Program-made: the position numbers and the translations under genes
Assembly (NCBI GenBank): GCA_030424645.1
Contig: JAUHWP010000010.1
Location: forward strand, 1 to 45,028
Direction: 5' to 3'
Source of the DNA: Alphaproteobacteria bacterium
Lineage (GTDB): Bacteria; Pseudomonadota; Alphaproteobacteria; Rhodobacterales; Rhodobacteraceae
Length of the DNA: 45,028 bases
In this document: piece after piece, positions 7,955 through 17,094 of the stretch
How positions within the stretch are numbered: the stretch's first letter is position 1
Layout of the letters: every line of letters begins with the position of its first letter
The notes under the pieces: model-generated
Seen by the model: the letters and a program-made list of their open reading frames with translations, nothing else
The model's database searches: none
Told to the model about the DNA's origin: nothing

Positions 7955-9679
7955 TTAGCGGGGTTCATCGGCGCGGGTCCAGTCCGCGATGTTCCAAAGC
8001 TCGCTGTCCCAGGAGTTCATCTTCACCCCCTGAAGCGTGTTCGAGATCGCCGAGACATCACCGCGATGGACCAGCGGGATCAGGGCGCCTGCCTGCATCA
8101 GCATGTCGTTCATCCGCCGGGCAAGGGCCGCGCGGTCCTTCAGGTCCGCCGTTTGCGCCAGTTGGGCGGCCAGTGCATCATATTCCGGGTCGCAATACCG
8201 TGGGATGTTGAAGCCCAGCCAGTTGTTGGCGGGCGTGGGGATGCTTTTGCACGTCCAGTTGTTCAAATAGGCCTCGGGATCGGTGCCGGGGAAGAAATTG
8301 GTGAACATCTGGATATCGGCATAGAACTTCTGGAACGTGTCCGGGCTGCCCGGATCGCCGCCGAAAAAGACCGAGGGGTCGATCTGGCGCAGCTCGGTTT
8401 CGATGCCAATCTCGGCCCACCACGACTTCAACAAGGCCTGCGTGTCCTGTCGCACGGGGTTGGTCGAGGTCTGGAAGAGGACCGAAAGCCGCCCCCCGTC
8501 CTTCTCGCGCACCCCGTCGCCATCGCTGTCCACCCAGCCCGCGTCCTCAAGCATCTGCCGCGCCCGGTCCAGATCCTGTGTCAGGCAGGCGTCATTGGCG
8601 GAGGAGGCATAGATCGCGGGAGCGGGCAGGATATCGCAGGTCGGTTTGCCCGCCGCGCCATAGCCAAGCTCGGCCACGACGCTGCGGTCAATGGCGATGG
8701 ACAGCGCGCCCAGAACAGCCGGATCGGTCAGAAACGGATGCGCGCCACCGTCGCGGGTGGATCGCAGATCGCCCAACGAAGGCGACGGGTCGGTGCGGTT
8801 GATCATCAGCCGTTCGACCGGGGTGCCGAAGGACCGGATGATCTGACCCGTGCCGCCTGCGGCCATCTTGTCCAGAATGGCAGGGTCGACTTGCAGGTTC
8901 CACGCATAGTCCATTTCCCCGGTTTCCAGAACCGTGCGGGCGGCCCCGATCGCGTCGCCGCCACCCTTGATGGTCACGGTTGCAAAGCCCGGCTTGTCAG
9001 GGTCGCGATATTGCGGGTTGGCCTCGAAGGTAACGACATCGCCCGCGCGGAACTCGGTCACGCGAAACGGCCCGGTGCCGATGGGGGCGGTGTTCTGCGC
9101 GGTGCAGCTTTGCGCGTTGGCACCTATGCAGCCTTCAAACTGCGCCTTTTGCAGGATCGGCGTTTCGACCCCGACCAATGGGCCATAGGGAAAGGGTTTG
9201 GGGGCGGCGAAGGTCAGGCGCACGGTCAGGTCGTCCAGCGCCTCGACGCTGGTAACGTCGGAAAACTTGGTCGCCTGTTGGCACCCGCCATCTGGCGTCA
9301 TGCAGTATTTTGCGGTGAAGACAACGTCTTGCGCGGTGACGTTCGTGCCATCCGACCAGGTCAGACCGGGGCGCAATGTCCAGGTGATGCTGGTCAAACC
9401 CTCGGAAATTCCACCATTCTCCAAGGTCGGGATATCGGCGGCCAGCCATGGGGTCAGCGTTCCGGTTTCATCATACCGCGCGAGTGGTTCCAGCACCAAC
9501 GAGGCGGGTTCGATGTCTTTCGGACCGCTGGACAGATAGGGATTGAGGATGGTCGGCGCTTGCCAATAGAGGATGTTCAGATGCCCCGACGCGCCCTGTT
9601 CGGCGCAGGCCAGCGCTGGCAGCATGGACAGGACGATCCCACCGGTCAGACACCGCATTCCCCCTTGGTTGCCAGTCAT
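7955..9679 (-). CDS. ABC transporter substrate-binding protein, family 5 (peptide type)
   Basis: This is the periplasmic binding protein of the importer, 574 residues. An N-terminal export signal is visible (MTGNQGGMRCLTGGIVLSML followed by PALACAEQ), with likely cleavage after ALACA. The mature part begins LNILYWQAPTILNPYLSSG, a family 5 hallmark, and later shows LEPLARYDETGTLTPWLA, WSDGTNVTAQDVVFT and ARQMLEDAGWVDSDGDGVRE, all standard for SBP_bac_5 proteins. The ATG at 9679 has AAGGGA at proper distance; the reading frame continues upstream without a better start. It is the first gene of a minus-strand operon with two permeases. Substrate is probably a peptide or acylated amino compound, suggested by the divergent amidohydrolase. 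Confidence 0.93.
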   Translation of the reverse strand: MTGNQGGMRCLTGGIVLSMLPALACAEQGASGHLNILYWQAPTILNPYLSSGPKDIEPASLVLEPLARYDETGTLTPWLAADIPTLENGGISEGLTSITWTLRPGLTWSDGTNVTAQDVVFTAKYCMTPDGGCQQATKFSDVTSVEALDDLTVRLTFAAPKPFPYGPLVGVETPILQKAQFEGCIGANAQSCTAQNTAPIGTGPFRVTEFRAGDVVTFEANPQYRDPDKPGFATVTIKGGGDAIGAARTVLETGEMDYAWNLQVDPAILDKMAAGGTGQIIRSFGTPVERLMINRTDPSPSLGDLRSTRDGGAHPFLTDPAVLGALSIAIDRSVVAELGYGAAGKPTCDILPAPAIYASSANDACLTQDLDRARQMLEDAGWVDSDGDGVREKDGGRLSVLFQTSTNPVRQDTQALLKSWWAEIGIETELRQIDPSVFFGGDPGSPDTFQKFYADIQMFTNFFPGTDPEAYLNNWTCKSIPTPANNWLGFNIPRYCDPEYDALAAQLAQTADLKDRAALARRMNDMLMQAGALIPLVHRGDVSAISNTLQGVKMNSWDSELWNIADWTRADEPR

Positions 9680-9749
9680 TTCTGTGTCCCTTTCGTGGTC
9701 GGTGTGGCCCCCGCAATCTTGAACACGCAACCAGTTACTTCGGGCATTT

Positions 9750-9762
9750 CGACATGGTGTCG
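9750..9762. promoter_or_regulatory. Small palindrome in the divergent binding-protein/amidohydrolase intergenic region
   Basis: The 277-base gap between the divergent binding-protein gene and the amidohydrolase gene must hold both promoters. CGACA-TGG-TGTCG (9750-9762) is a perfect 5-bp inverted repeat, and GTCCCGC (9786-9792) with GCGGGAC (9812-9818) is a second, longer-spaced one. Either could be an operator for a shared regulator, but no regulator gene is adjacent and I cannot assign a family. Confidence 0.2.
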
Positions 9763-9956
9763 GTAAACTCGTCCAAGCCTTAGCGGTCCCGCCCGTCAAA
9801 GTCACGCGTCAGCGGGACGGTTTTCGCCAGTTGCGGTCCGACTGTTGCGCAGAATGGTTGAACCCGGCGGGCAACACGCGCATTGTCGGACCTGCGCAGG
9901 GATTCCCCCGGATCCGCGCACAGCCCATCAGGACACCCAATCAGGAAGGTCAGACC

Positions 9957-11120
9957 GTGCCCATCAAGAACCGATTTCACGAGCTTAAAGACGATATCAC
10001 GGCATGGCGGCGCGATTTTCATGCCCATCCCGAGCTGATGTTCGACACCCACCGCACGGCGGGGATCGTGGCCGCGAAGCTGCGCGATTTCGGTTGTGAC
10101 GAGGTGATTGAGGGGATCGGACGCACCGGCGTGGTCGGTGTCATCAAGGGGCGCACCGATACGGCGGGCCGGGTGGTCGGCTTGCGGGCCGATATGGATG
10201 CCCTGCCGATCGAAGAGGCGACGGGGCTGGACTATGCCTCGACCCAGCCCGGCACGATGCACGCCTGTGGCCATGACGGGCACACCGCGATGTTACTGGG
10301 GGCGGCGCAATACCTGGCCGAGACCCGCAATTTCGACGGCACCTGCATCGTGATCTTCCAGCCCGCCGAAGAAGGTGGCGGGGGCGGGCGCGTCATGTGC
10401 GAAGACGGGTTGATGGAGCGGTTCGGCATTCAGGAGGTTTACGGGATGCACAACTGGCCGGGCCACGCGGCCGGCACATTTGCGATCCGCCCCGGCCCGT
10501 TCTTCGCCGCCGCCGATCTGTTGGACATCCGGTTCGAAGGGCGCGGGGGGCACGCCGCCAAGCCGCATGATACGATCGACCCGGTGGTGATGGCCTCGCA
10601 GGCCGTTCAGGCGTTGCAGACCATCGCCTCGCGGAATGCCGACCCGACCTTGCAGGTGGTGGTGTCGATCACGTCGTTTGAAACAAGTTCCAAGGCTTTC
10701 AACGTGATACCGCAATCTGTTCATCTGAAGGGCACGGTGCGCACCCTGTCCCCTGAACTGCGCGATCTGGCCGAAGAACGGATTCACGCAATCTGCAACG
10801 GTATCGCGGCGACCTTTGGTGGGTCTGTCACCGTCCGGTATGACCGGAACTATCCGGTCATGGTCAATCACGCCACCGAGACCGAGCACGCCGCGCAGGC
10901 TGCACAGGCTGTGGCCGGGGCGTGTGACGAGGCCCCGCTGGTCATGGGGGGCGAGGATTTCGCCTTCATGCTGGAAGAACGTCCCGGCGCCTATATCCTT
11001 GTGGGCAACGGCGATACTGCGATGGTTCACCACCCGGAATACAACTTCAATGACGAGATCATTCCCCAGGGCTGTTCATGGTGGGTCGAGGTTGTCGAAC
11101 AGCGTATGCCTGCGTCGTAG
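9957..11120 (+). CDS. M20 family amidohydrolase/aminoacylase (hippurate hydrolase type)
   Basis: This 387-residue metal-dependent hydrolase of the M20D group cleaves N-acyl or N-aroyl amino acids (hippurate, acetyl amino acids) or related amides. The metal site is clear: GLRADMDALPI, then HACGHDGH with Cys104 and His106, FQPAEEGGGG with the catalytic Glu pair, GMHNWPG, and GGEDFAFML and VHHPEYNFND near the end. The start is a GTG at 9957 preceded by AGGAAGGT; no ATG lies near, and the protein then has the usual length. It is divergent from a peptide-type ABC importer, suggesting that the imported substrate is an acylated amino acid or peptide hydrolysed here. It ends 15 bases from the convergent moaA. 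Confidence 0.93.
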   Translation: MPIKNRFHELKDDITAWRRDFHAHPELMFDTHRTAGIVAAKLRDFGCDEVIEGIGRTGVVGVIKGRTDTAGRVVGLRADMDALPIEEATGLDYASTQPGTMHACGHDGHTAMLLGAAQYLAETRNFDGTCIVIFQPAEEGGGGGRVMCEDGLMERFGIQEVYGMHNWPGHAAGTFAIRPGPFFAAADLLDIRFEGRGGHAAKPHDTIDPVVMASQAVQALQTIASRNADPTLQVVVSITSFETSSKAFNVIPQSVHLKGTVRTLSPELRDLAEERIHAICNGIAATFGGSVTVRYDRNYPVMVNHATETEHAAQAAQAVAGACDEAPLVMGGEDFAFMLEERPGAYILVGNGDTAMVHHPEYNFNDEIIPQGCSWWVEVVEQRMPAS

Positions 11121-11135
11121 GGCGCGCGCCTGCGG

Positions 11136-12143
11136 TCAGCCGCCGGTATGGTTCATGTGGCGGATGGTCTGGCCCTGCACGCCCTGCCGGGAATAGTCGA
11201 AATCATGCCCCTTGGGTTTGCGCCCGATGGCGGCATGAATGGCGTCGATCAGCACCGCGTCGCTTTCCGACGCCCTGAGGGGCGCGCGCAGGTCTGACAT
11301 GCCGTCATGCCCCAGACAGGTATAAAGCTGGCCGGTGCAGCTCATCCTGACGCGGTTGCAGCTTTCGCAGAAATTATGGGTCAGGGGCGTGATCAGGCCG
11401 ATTTTCTGGCCGGATTCTTCGACTCGCATGTAACGGGCCGGGCCGCCCGTGCTTTCGTCCAGATCGGTCAGGGTCAGGCGCTGGGCCAGTTGGGCGCGCA
11501 GGTCCGACAGGGGCCAATACTGGTCCAGCCGATCCTCTTCGCCCATATCGCCCATCGGCATCACCTCGATAAAGGTCAGGTCCATGCCTTTCTGCGCGCA
11601 CCAGTCGACAAGGTCGAACAGCTCGCTGTCGTTGAACCCTTTCAGGGCCACGGCGTTGATTTTCACCTTCAGCCCGGCATCCAATGCGGCGTCGATCCCG
11701 CGCATGACTTGCGGCAGGCGCCCCCAGCGGGTGATGCGCGCAAATTTCTCCTCGTCCAGCGTATCGAGCGAGATATTGACCCGCCGCACGCCCGCGGCAA
11801 ACAGATCATTGGCAAAGCGATGAAGTTGCGATCCGTTCGTGGTCAGGGTCAGTTCATCCAGCGCGCCGCTGTCCAGATGTCGCCCCATGCCTTCGAAAAA
11901 GCCGATAATGCCCTTTCGCACAAGCGGTTCTCCGCCGGTGATGCGCAGCTTGCGCACGCCAAGACCGATGAAGGCGGTGCAGATGCGATCCAGCTCTTCC
12001 AGCGTCAGCAGGTCTTTCTTGGGCAGGAAGGTCATATTCTCGGACATGCAATAGGTGCAGCGGAAATCGCACCGGTCCGTGACAGACAAGCGCAGATAGG
12101 TAACAGCCCGCATGAACGGGTCGACAAGCCGAGGTGTGTTCAT
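11136..12143 (-). CDS. moaA: GTP 3',8-cyclase (molybdenum cofactor biosynthesis protein A)
   Basis: MoaA is the radical-SAM enzyme that converts GTP to 3',8-cyclo-dihydro-GTP, the first step of molybdopterin synthesis, acting with MoaC. The SAM-binding cluster is C25-DFR-C29-TY-C32. [14 protein letters not shown] and [12 protein letters not shown] follow as in the family. The second cluster region is [20 protein letters not shown]. The protein ends in Gly-Gly, which is required in characterised MoaA proteins. Length of 335 is normal. The ATG at 12143 is preferred because homologues I recall begin similarly (MxxPRLxDPFxRAVTYLR), although its ribosome-binding site (AGGG next to the ATG) is poor. 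No other moa gene is in the window. Confidence 0.97.
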   Translation of the reverse strand: MNTPRLVDPFMRAVTYLRLSVTDRCDFRCTYCMSENMTFLPKKDLLTLEELDRICTAFIGLGVRKLRITGGEPLVRKGIIGFFEGMGRHLDSGALDELTLTTNGSQLHRFANDLFAAGVRRVNISLDTLDEEKFARITRWGRLPQVMRGIDAALDAGLKVKINAVALKGFNDSELFDLVDWCAQKGMDLTFIEVMPMGDMGEEDRLDQYWPLSDLRAQLAQRLTLTDLDESTGGPARYMRVEESGQKIGLITPLTHNFCESCNRVRMSCTGQLYTCLGHDGMSDLRAPLRASESDAVLIDAIHAAIGRKPKGHDFDYSRQGVQGQTIRHMNHTGG

Positions 12144-12237
12144 CCCTAGAACCTAAGCGCGGGCGGGCAGACGCGCAAGGCGCACAAGGGCGAATTCTGA
12201 CGTTGAAACGGGTGAAGAATTGCGCCACGCTGCGAAT

Positions 12238-12705
12238 ATGAAACATGTCATTCTAGTGCCTGCGATTTGTCTGACCCTGGCCGGGTGTTCCGGTCTGGAT
12301 ATGAACAATATCATGCCCCGCCCACCGCATTTGCAGACCCAGCCCACCTATCGTGACGACCTGCCGCCACCGCCGCCGGACGACGCGATCACGGTGGACG
12401 AGCTGGACACCGCCACCGACGAAGACCGTATGGCGGCCGCCACGACCGCCCCCAATGCGGCGGCTGGATCATTGGGCACCACGGTCGCCAGCCTTGGCGA
12501 TCCGACGGCGCCGGGCTTCTGGGTCGAAACCTCGCTTGTCTCGTCCGAGATGTCCGGCCGTGTCCAATCCAAGGCGACGGGTCGCACGGTGAAGGTGACG
12601 CTGCGCCCCGCTTCGGGTGGCGGCAGCCGCGTGTCCTTGTCCACGCTTCAGTTGCTGGATCTGGACATTTCGGGCCTGCATGAACTGATCATCTTCGGAT
12701 CGTGA
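12238..12705 (+). CDS. Small putative outer-membrane lipoprotein
   Basis: The 155-residue product begins with a lipoprotein signal, MKHVILVPAICLTLAGCSG, with lipobox LAGC and lipidated Cys17. The residue after it is Ser, so sorting to the outer membrane is plausible. The mature part starts with a Pro-rich, Asp-rich low-complexity stretch (PPPPPDDAITVDELDTATDE) and then a compact region (GFWVETSLVSSEMSGRV, TLRPASGGGSRVSLSTLQLL). I do not recognise the domain. An in-frame TTG at 12220 is an alternative start with a slightly better upstream purine tract. The stop overlaps the GTG start of the acyl-CoA ligase (GTGA), so the two are translationally coupled. Confidence 0.8.
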   Translation: MKHVILVPAICLTLAGCSGLDMNNIMPRPPHLQTQPTYRDDLPPPPPDDAITVDELDTATDEDRMAAATTAPNAAAGSLGTTVASLGDPTAPGFWVETSLVSSEMSGRVQSKATGRTVKVTLRPASGGGSRVSLSTLQLLDLDISGLHELIIFGS

Positions 12706-14366
12706 CCACGGCCCTGTCCGACGCGGACTGGCTGGCCCTTGGCCGGGCGCGCAAGACGATTGTGCGTTGGGGCCGGTGGCAGGACATGCGTGATGCTTTC
12801 GCGTGGGACATCCCGGAACATTTCAATATTGCCGAACGATGCTGTGACAGCTGGGCTGCACAGGGCGCCGACCGTGTGGCGCTGACCCATGTGGCACAGG
12901 ACGGAACGGCGACAGACTGGCGCTTCGGCGCCCTGAAGGACGCGTCTGACCGGTTTGCCGCGGTCCTGCGGGCCCGTGGTGTGCAGAAGGGCGACCGGAT
13001 CGCGGTGTTGCTGGGGCAGGGGCCCGAGGTGCTGATCACCCATTTCGCGGCTTTCAAGCTGGGGGCGGTGGTGTTGCCGCTGTTCACCTTGTTCGGGGCC
13101 GACGCGCTGGCCTATCGCCTGTCCGACAGCGGCGCACGCGTGGTTGTGACCGATGCGCAGAACCTTGAAAAACTGGTTGATCTGCGGGCTGACCTTCCCG
13201 ATCTTTCCGACGTCTACACAACCAGCCCGACAAGTGCGGCACGGGATTTCTGGGCCGAGATCGACGCCGCTGATCCGCTGCCGACGCCCGAGGTGACAGA
13301 AGCCGAAGACCCGGCCGTGATGATCTATACCTCGGGCACAACCGGGCCGCCCAAGGGGGTGTTGCACGCCCATCGGTTCCTGCTGGGGCACCTGCCGTGC
13401 GTGGAAAGCTATAACGAGGATTTTCCCAAAGCGGGCGACAAGGGCTGGACGCCCGCCGATTGGGCGTGGATCGGCGGGTTGATGGATCTGGCGCTGCCGT
13501 TCCTGTATTTCGGCGTGCCGATTGTCAGCCACCGGATGCGCAAATTCGAGGCCGACGCGGCCTATGCCCTGATTGCCCGGCACAACATCCGCAACCTGTT
13601 CATGCCGCCCACGGCCCTGAAGCTGCTGCGCCAGTCCGATGCCCCGCCGAAGGGCGTGACTATCCGGTCCATCGGATCGGGCGGCGAAAGCCTTGGGGCC
13701 GGGCTTCTGGACTGGGCGCGCAACGTGCTGGGCGTCGATGTGAACGAGTTCTATGGTCAGACGGAATGCAATCTTGTCCTGTCTTCGGTCGCCGGGGCGA
13801 TGACGGTCAAACCCGGCAGCATGGGGCAGCCCATTCCGGGCCATGAGGTCGCAGTGATCGACGCTCAAGGCACCCCCTGCGCGCCCGGAGAAATGGGCGA
13901 GATCGCGGTGCGCGCGGGCGACCCGGTGATGTTCCTGCGCTATTGGAACCTGCCCGACAAGACGGCGGCGAAGTTTCATGGCGACTGGATGCGCACGGGC
14001 GATCTGGCGGTGCGCGATGCGGACGGGTATTTCACCTTTGCCAGCCGGGATGATGACGTGATCACCTCGGCCGGGTATCGCATCGGCCCGTCCGAGATCG
14101 AAAACTGCCTGCAAACCCACCCAGATGTTGCGATGGCGGCGGTGGTGGGCGTGCCCGACCCGCTGAGGACCGAGGCGGTGAAAGCTGTCGTTGTGCTGCG
14201 GGACGGGGCCAGCGAAGCCGGATTGGCGCATGACCTGATCCAGCTTGTGCGCGACCGGGTCAGCCCCCATGTCGCCCCGCGATTGGTCGAGTTTGTGGCC
14301 GAGTTGCCGATGACCGCCACCGGCAAGATCATGCGGCGAGAGCTGCGCGCGCCGGATGCGCGATGA
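12702..14366 (+). CDS. AMP-dependent acyl-CoA synthetase (medium-chain/ACSM-like)
   Basis: This is an ANL-superfamily ligase of 554 residues that activates a carboxylic acid to acyl-AMP and then acyl-CoA. The AMP-binding loop YTSGTTGPPKGVLHAHR is near residue 209, the A5 motif FYGQTECN near 350, MRTGDLAVRDADGYFTFASR with the hinge Asp near 427, RDDDVITSAGYRIGPSEIEN after it, and the catalytic-lysine motif TATGKIMRREL close to the end. The motif set resembles ACSM/acetyl-CoA-synthetase-like enzymes; the acid cannot be named. The start is a GTG overlapping the lipoprotein stop. Thirty-four bases separate it from the DUF3955 gene. Confidence 0.92.
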   Translation: MTTALSDADWLALGRARKTIVRWGRWQDMRDAFAWDIPEHFNIAERCCDSWAAQGADRVALTHVAQDGTATDWRFGALKDASDRFAAVLRARGVQKGDRIAVLLGQGPEVLITHFAAFKLGAVVLPLFTLFGADALAYRLSDSGARVVVTDAQNLEKLVDLRADLPDLSDVYTTSPTSAARDFWAEIDAADPLPTPEVTEAEDPAVMIYTSGTTGPPKGVLHAHRFLLGHLPCVESYNEDFPKAGDKGWTPADWAWIGGLMDLALPFLYFGVPIVSHRMRKFEADAAYALIARHNIRNLFMPPTALKLLRQSDAPPKGVTIRSIGSGGESLGAGLLDWARNVLGVDVNEFYGQTECNLVLSSVAGAMTVKPGSMGQPIPGHEVAVIDAQGTPCAPGEMGEIAVRAGDPVMFLRYWNLPDKTAAKFHGDWMRTGDLAVRDADGYFTFASRDDDVITSAGYRIGPSEIENCLQTHPDVAMAAVVGVPDPLRTEAVKAVVVLRDGASEAGLAHDLIQLVRDRVSPHVAPRLVEFVAELPMTATGKIMRRELRAPDAR

Positions 14367-14400
14367 CATCGTCCAACCTGCCGCTTGAAAGGACCGGATC

Positions 14401-14601
14401 ATGAAGGAATTTCTGCGCTCACTGGGTCTTGTATCGCTTGTCTTCGCAGCCACATCCTGGCTGGCCGAGCGGACCTTTTATGGCGATGTGGATGACAACG
14501 GCGTGCTTCAGGAAAGCTTTTTCCTGCCGCTATCCGTCATCCTTGGCATTGCGGGGCTGATCTGCCTTGCGCTGTCCTTTGTCGTGAAATCAAGGCGCTA
14601 G
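14401..14601 (+). CDS. DUF3955-like two-span membrane protein
   Basis: The 66-residue protein has two hydrophobic spans (about residues 7-24 and 42-62) separated by an acidic loop containing YGDVDDNGVLQESFFLPLS. That loop resembles the DUF3955 consensus as I recall it (V-D-xx-G-xL-xE-xFFL). No function is known to me. A clear AAAGGA lies before the ATG. It follows the acyl-CoA ligase by 34 bases and may be cotranscribed with it. Its stop overlaps the stop of the convergent AlkD-like gene by four bases. Confidence 0.8.
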   Translation: MKEFLRSLGLVSLVFAATSWLAERTFYGDVDDNGVLQESFFLPLSVILGIAGLICLALSFVVKSRR

Positions 14602-15275
14602 GCCAGATACTTCCCCGCTTCTTTCCGTGCAAACGCCTTCATCCGGTCGCCATGGGCGTCCAGAAAGGCGCGGGTGCGGGCGGGGTCGTGTTTTGACAGG
14701 TCGCGCAGCCACCAGGCCACGGCTTTCTGGATGAACCAGTCGGGATCGTCCACATAACCCGCCGCCCAGCCCAGCACGCGGTCGCGGATCGCAAGATCGT
14801 TGGGCTTCGGGTTGTTCTGCTTGGTCCAGGGCAGGGTGACGACCAACGCCGCGCGGCGGGTCCACATGTGGTCGGACCGGGTCCAGCCTTCAACGGTGTC
14901 GATACGGGATGGATCGGCCACCAGACGTTTCTGTCCGGCCATGCAGGCGTGATCGGCAATCGCCCAACTGTCAAACTCGGGCACCCAGCGCTGGATCAGC
15001 GCCCAGGCACCCATATCAGGCCGCAGGCGGGCCTGTGTCAGCAATTTCGCGGCGGCGATGCGGGCCTCGAATATATCGGTCTGCCAAAGGTGGTCGGCCA
15101 GCGTCACCCGGTCCGCAACCGACAGGCTTTGCCGCCAGTTTTTGGTCAGGTCATTCAGCGCCGGGTTGGGGATGCCCAACACCTCGCGCGTTTGTTTGTG
15201 ATAGGCGGCCATGCCTTCGGCGCGGCCCTCTTCCACATGGGCGCGCAGGGCCGCAAGCGCCTCGTCCAGCGTCAT
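14598..15275 (-). CDS. DNA alkylation repair protein (AlkD-like glycosylase)
   Basis: This 225-residue all-helical protein is of the AlkD family, HEAT-repeat glycosylases that remove bulky or cationic alkylpurines without flipping the base. Features consistent with the family are FDSWAIADHAC, with the Trp-Asp pair matching the AlkD catalytic region, TRRAALVVTLPW, and DWFIQKAVAWWLRDLSKHD, which carries the second conserved Trp. Its ATG overlaps the glmS stop (ATGA), so it is the last gene of a glmU-glmS-alkD transcription unit. That coupling of a repair enzyme to amino-sugar synthesis is probably convenience rather than function. Catalytic competence is inferred from the retained residues. Confidence 0.9.
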   Translation of the reverse strand: MTLDEALAALRAHVEEGRAEGMAAYHKQTREVLGIPNPALNDLTKNWRQSLSVADRVTLADHLWQTDIFEARIAAAKLLTQARLRPDMGAWALIQRWVPEFDSWAIADHACMAGQKRLVADPSRIDTVEGWTRSDHMWTRRAALVVTLPWTKQNNPKPNDLAIRDRVLGWAAGYVDDPDWFIQKAVAWWLRDLSKHDPARTRAFLDAHGDRMKAFARKEAGKYLA

Positions 15276-17092
15276 TCGACCGTGACCGATTTGGCAAGGT
15301 TGCGTGGCTGGTCCACATCGGTGCCCTTTGCAATCGCGGTGTGATAGGCCAGCAGTTGCGCGGGGATCGCATAGAGGATCGGCTGCACAAGTTCGGGCGC
15401 TTCCGGCAGGGCAAGGGATTGCCAGACGCCATCGCCCGCTTCCTTTGCCGCCCGTGCGTCCGAGACAAGCACAACCCGCCCGCCGCGCGCCATGACCTCT
15501 TGCATATTCGACACGGTCTTGTCGAACAGCCCGTCATGAGGGGCCATGACCACCGTCGGCGTGGCCTTGTCAACCAGTGCGATGGGACCGTGCTTCAGTT
15601 CACCTGACGCATAACCTTCGGCATGTATATAGCTGATTTCTTTCAGTTTCAGCGCGCCTTCAAGGGCAAGCGGGAACATCTGCCCGCGCCCCAGGAACAG
15701 CACGTCGCGCGCCTCGGCCAGCTTTGCCGCGATTTCTTTCGTCGCGGTGTCGATGGTCAGGGCGTGGCTCATCAACCCCGGCAATTGTCGCAGGTCGGCC
15801 AGATGCGCGGCCAGGCCCGCGTCGTCCAGATGCCCCCGGTCATGGGCCGCTTTCAGGGCCATGATGACAAAGCAGGTCAACTGGCAGGTGAACGCCTTGG
15901 TCGAGGCGACAGAGACTTCCGGCCCCGCATGGATTTCCACCGCCACATCGCTTTCCCGCGCGATCGAGCTTTCGGGCACGTTGATCAGGCTGACAATCTT
16001 GTCCACCTTGCCTGCCGAATAGCGCAGGGCGGCCAGCGTATCGGCGGTTTCGCCGGATTGGCTGACAAAGACGCCAAGGGTTTTCGGGGCAAAGGGGGCT
16101 TCGCGATAGCGAAACTCGCTTGCCACGTCGATATCGACGGGCAGGCGGGCGTGGTGTTCGAACCAGTATTTCGCCACCAGCCCGGCATAGAAGGCCGTGC
16201 CGCAGGCGACGATGGACAGCCGGTCCACATCGGCAAAGTCGATGCCGCCCAGATCCATCGCGATCCGGTCGCCTTTCGCATAGGCATTCAGCACCTCGCC
16301 CACCACGGTGGGTTGTTGGGCAATCTCTTTCGCCATGTAGTGCTTATAGCCGCCTTTCTCGATCCGGGCGGCGTCAAGGCGGACCTGTTTCATCGGGCGG
16401 TTGGCGCGGCGGCCAGCGGCGTCGAAAATCTCGGCCCCGTCGCGGGTGATGACGGCCCAGTCGCCTTCTTCCAGATAGGTGATGCGGTCGGTCATCGGGG
16501 CCAGCGCGATGGCGTCGGAACCCACGAACATCTCGCCGTCACCATGCCCGATGGCCAAGGGGCTGCCCTTGCGGGCGGCGATCATCAGGTCATCTTCGCC
16601 GTCAAACAGGAAACACAGCGCAAAGGCACCGTCCAGTTCAGCCAAGGTGGCGGCCACGGCGTCTTTCGGGGACATACCGCGTGCGACATGGCTTTGCGCC
16701 AGCAGGGCCACGGTTTCCGTATCTGTTTCCGTTGTAAACTCAATGCCTTCGGTGGCGAGCTTTTCGCGCAATTCGCGGAAGTTTTCGATGATCCCGTTAT
16801 GCACCACGGCGACCGGACCGGCCTTGTGCGGGTGCGCGTTTTCGGTGGTGGGCGCGCCATGAGTGGCCCAGCGGGTGTGCCCGATGCCGGATTTCCCGGC
16901 CAGCGGGTTGTGGACCAGCAGGTCCGACAGGTTCACCAGCTTGCCGACCGCGCGGCGGCGATCCAACTGGCCCGCGTCATTTATGGTCGCGATCCCGGCG
17001 CTGTCATAGCCGCGATATTCCAGCCGTTTCAGCGCCTCGACCAGGATCGGCGCGGCCTCATGATTTCCCAGAACCCCTACGATACCACACAT
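15272..17092 (-). CDS. glmS: Glutamine--fructose-6-phosphate aminotransferase (isomerizing)
   Basis: GlmS makes glucosamine-6-phosphate from fructose-6-phosphate and glutamine, the first committed step to UDP-GlcNAc. The 606-residue protein starts MCGIVGVLG, whose Cys2 becomes the N-terminal nucleophile of the glutaminase domain. RLEYRGYDSAG and HTRWATHG are also glutaminase marks. Two SIS domains follow (ACGTAFYAGLVAKYW, FVSQSGETADTLAAL, LGRGQMFPLALEGALKLKE) and the protein ends NLAKSVTVE as family members do. It starts two bases after the glmU stop and overlaps the alkD start. I see no glmS riboswitch-like leader, as expected in a Gram-negative operon. Confidence 0.98.
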   Translation of the reverse strand: MCGIVGVLGNHEAAPILVEALKRLEYRGYDSAGIATINDAGQLDRRRAVGKLVNLSDLLVHNPLAGKSGIGHTRWATHGAPTTENAHPHKAGPVAVVHNGIIENFRELREKLATEGIEFTTETDTETVALLAQSHVARGMSPKDAVAATLAELDGAFALCFLFDGEDDLMIAARKGSPLAIGHGDGEMFVGSDAIALAPMTDRITYLEEGDWAVITRDGAEIFDAAGRRANRPMKQVRLDAARIEKGGYKHYMAKEIAQQPTVVGEVLNAYAKGDRIAMDLGGIDFADVDRLSIVACGTAFYAGLVAKYWFEHHARLPVDIDVASEFRYREAPFAPKTLGVFVSQSGETADTLAALRYSAGKVDKIVSLINVPESSIARESDVAVEIHAGPEVSVASTKAFTCQLTCFVIMALKAAHDRGHLDDAGLAAHLADLRQLPGLMSHALTIDTATKEIAAKLAEARDVLFLGRGQMFPLALEGALKLKEISYIHAEGYASGELKHGPIALVDKATPTVVMAPHDGLFDKTVSNMQEVMARGGRVVLVSDARAAKEAGDGVWQSLALPEAPELVQPILYAIPAQLLAYHTAIAKGTDVDQPRNLAKSVTVE

Positions 17093-17094
17093 GA

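Noticed and set aside
6138-9766. Two long plus-strand frames (606 and 615 codons) opposite the ABC transporter genes
   Set aside because: They mirror the permease and binding-protein genes and have the His/Gln/Asp-rich composition of antisense shadows; the minus-strand products carry real motifs.
15272-17092. Search for a glmS-type ribozyme or riboswitch around glmS
   Set aside because: glmS starts two bases after the glmU stop, leaving no room for such a leader, and none is expected in this group.
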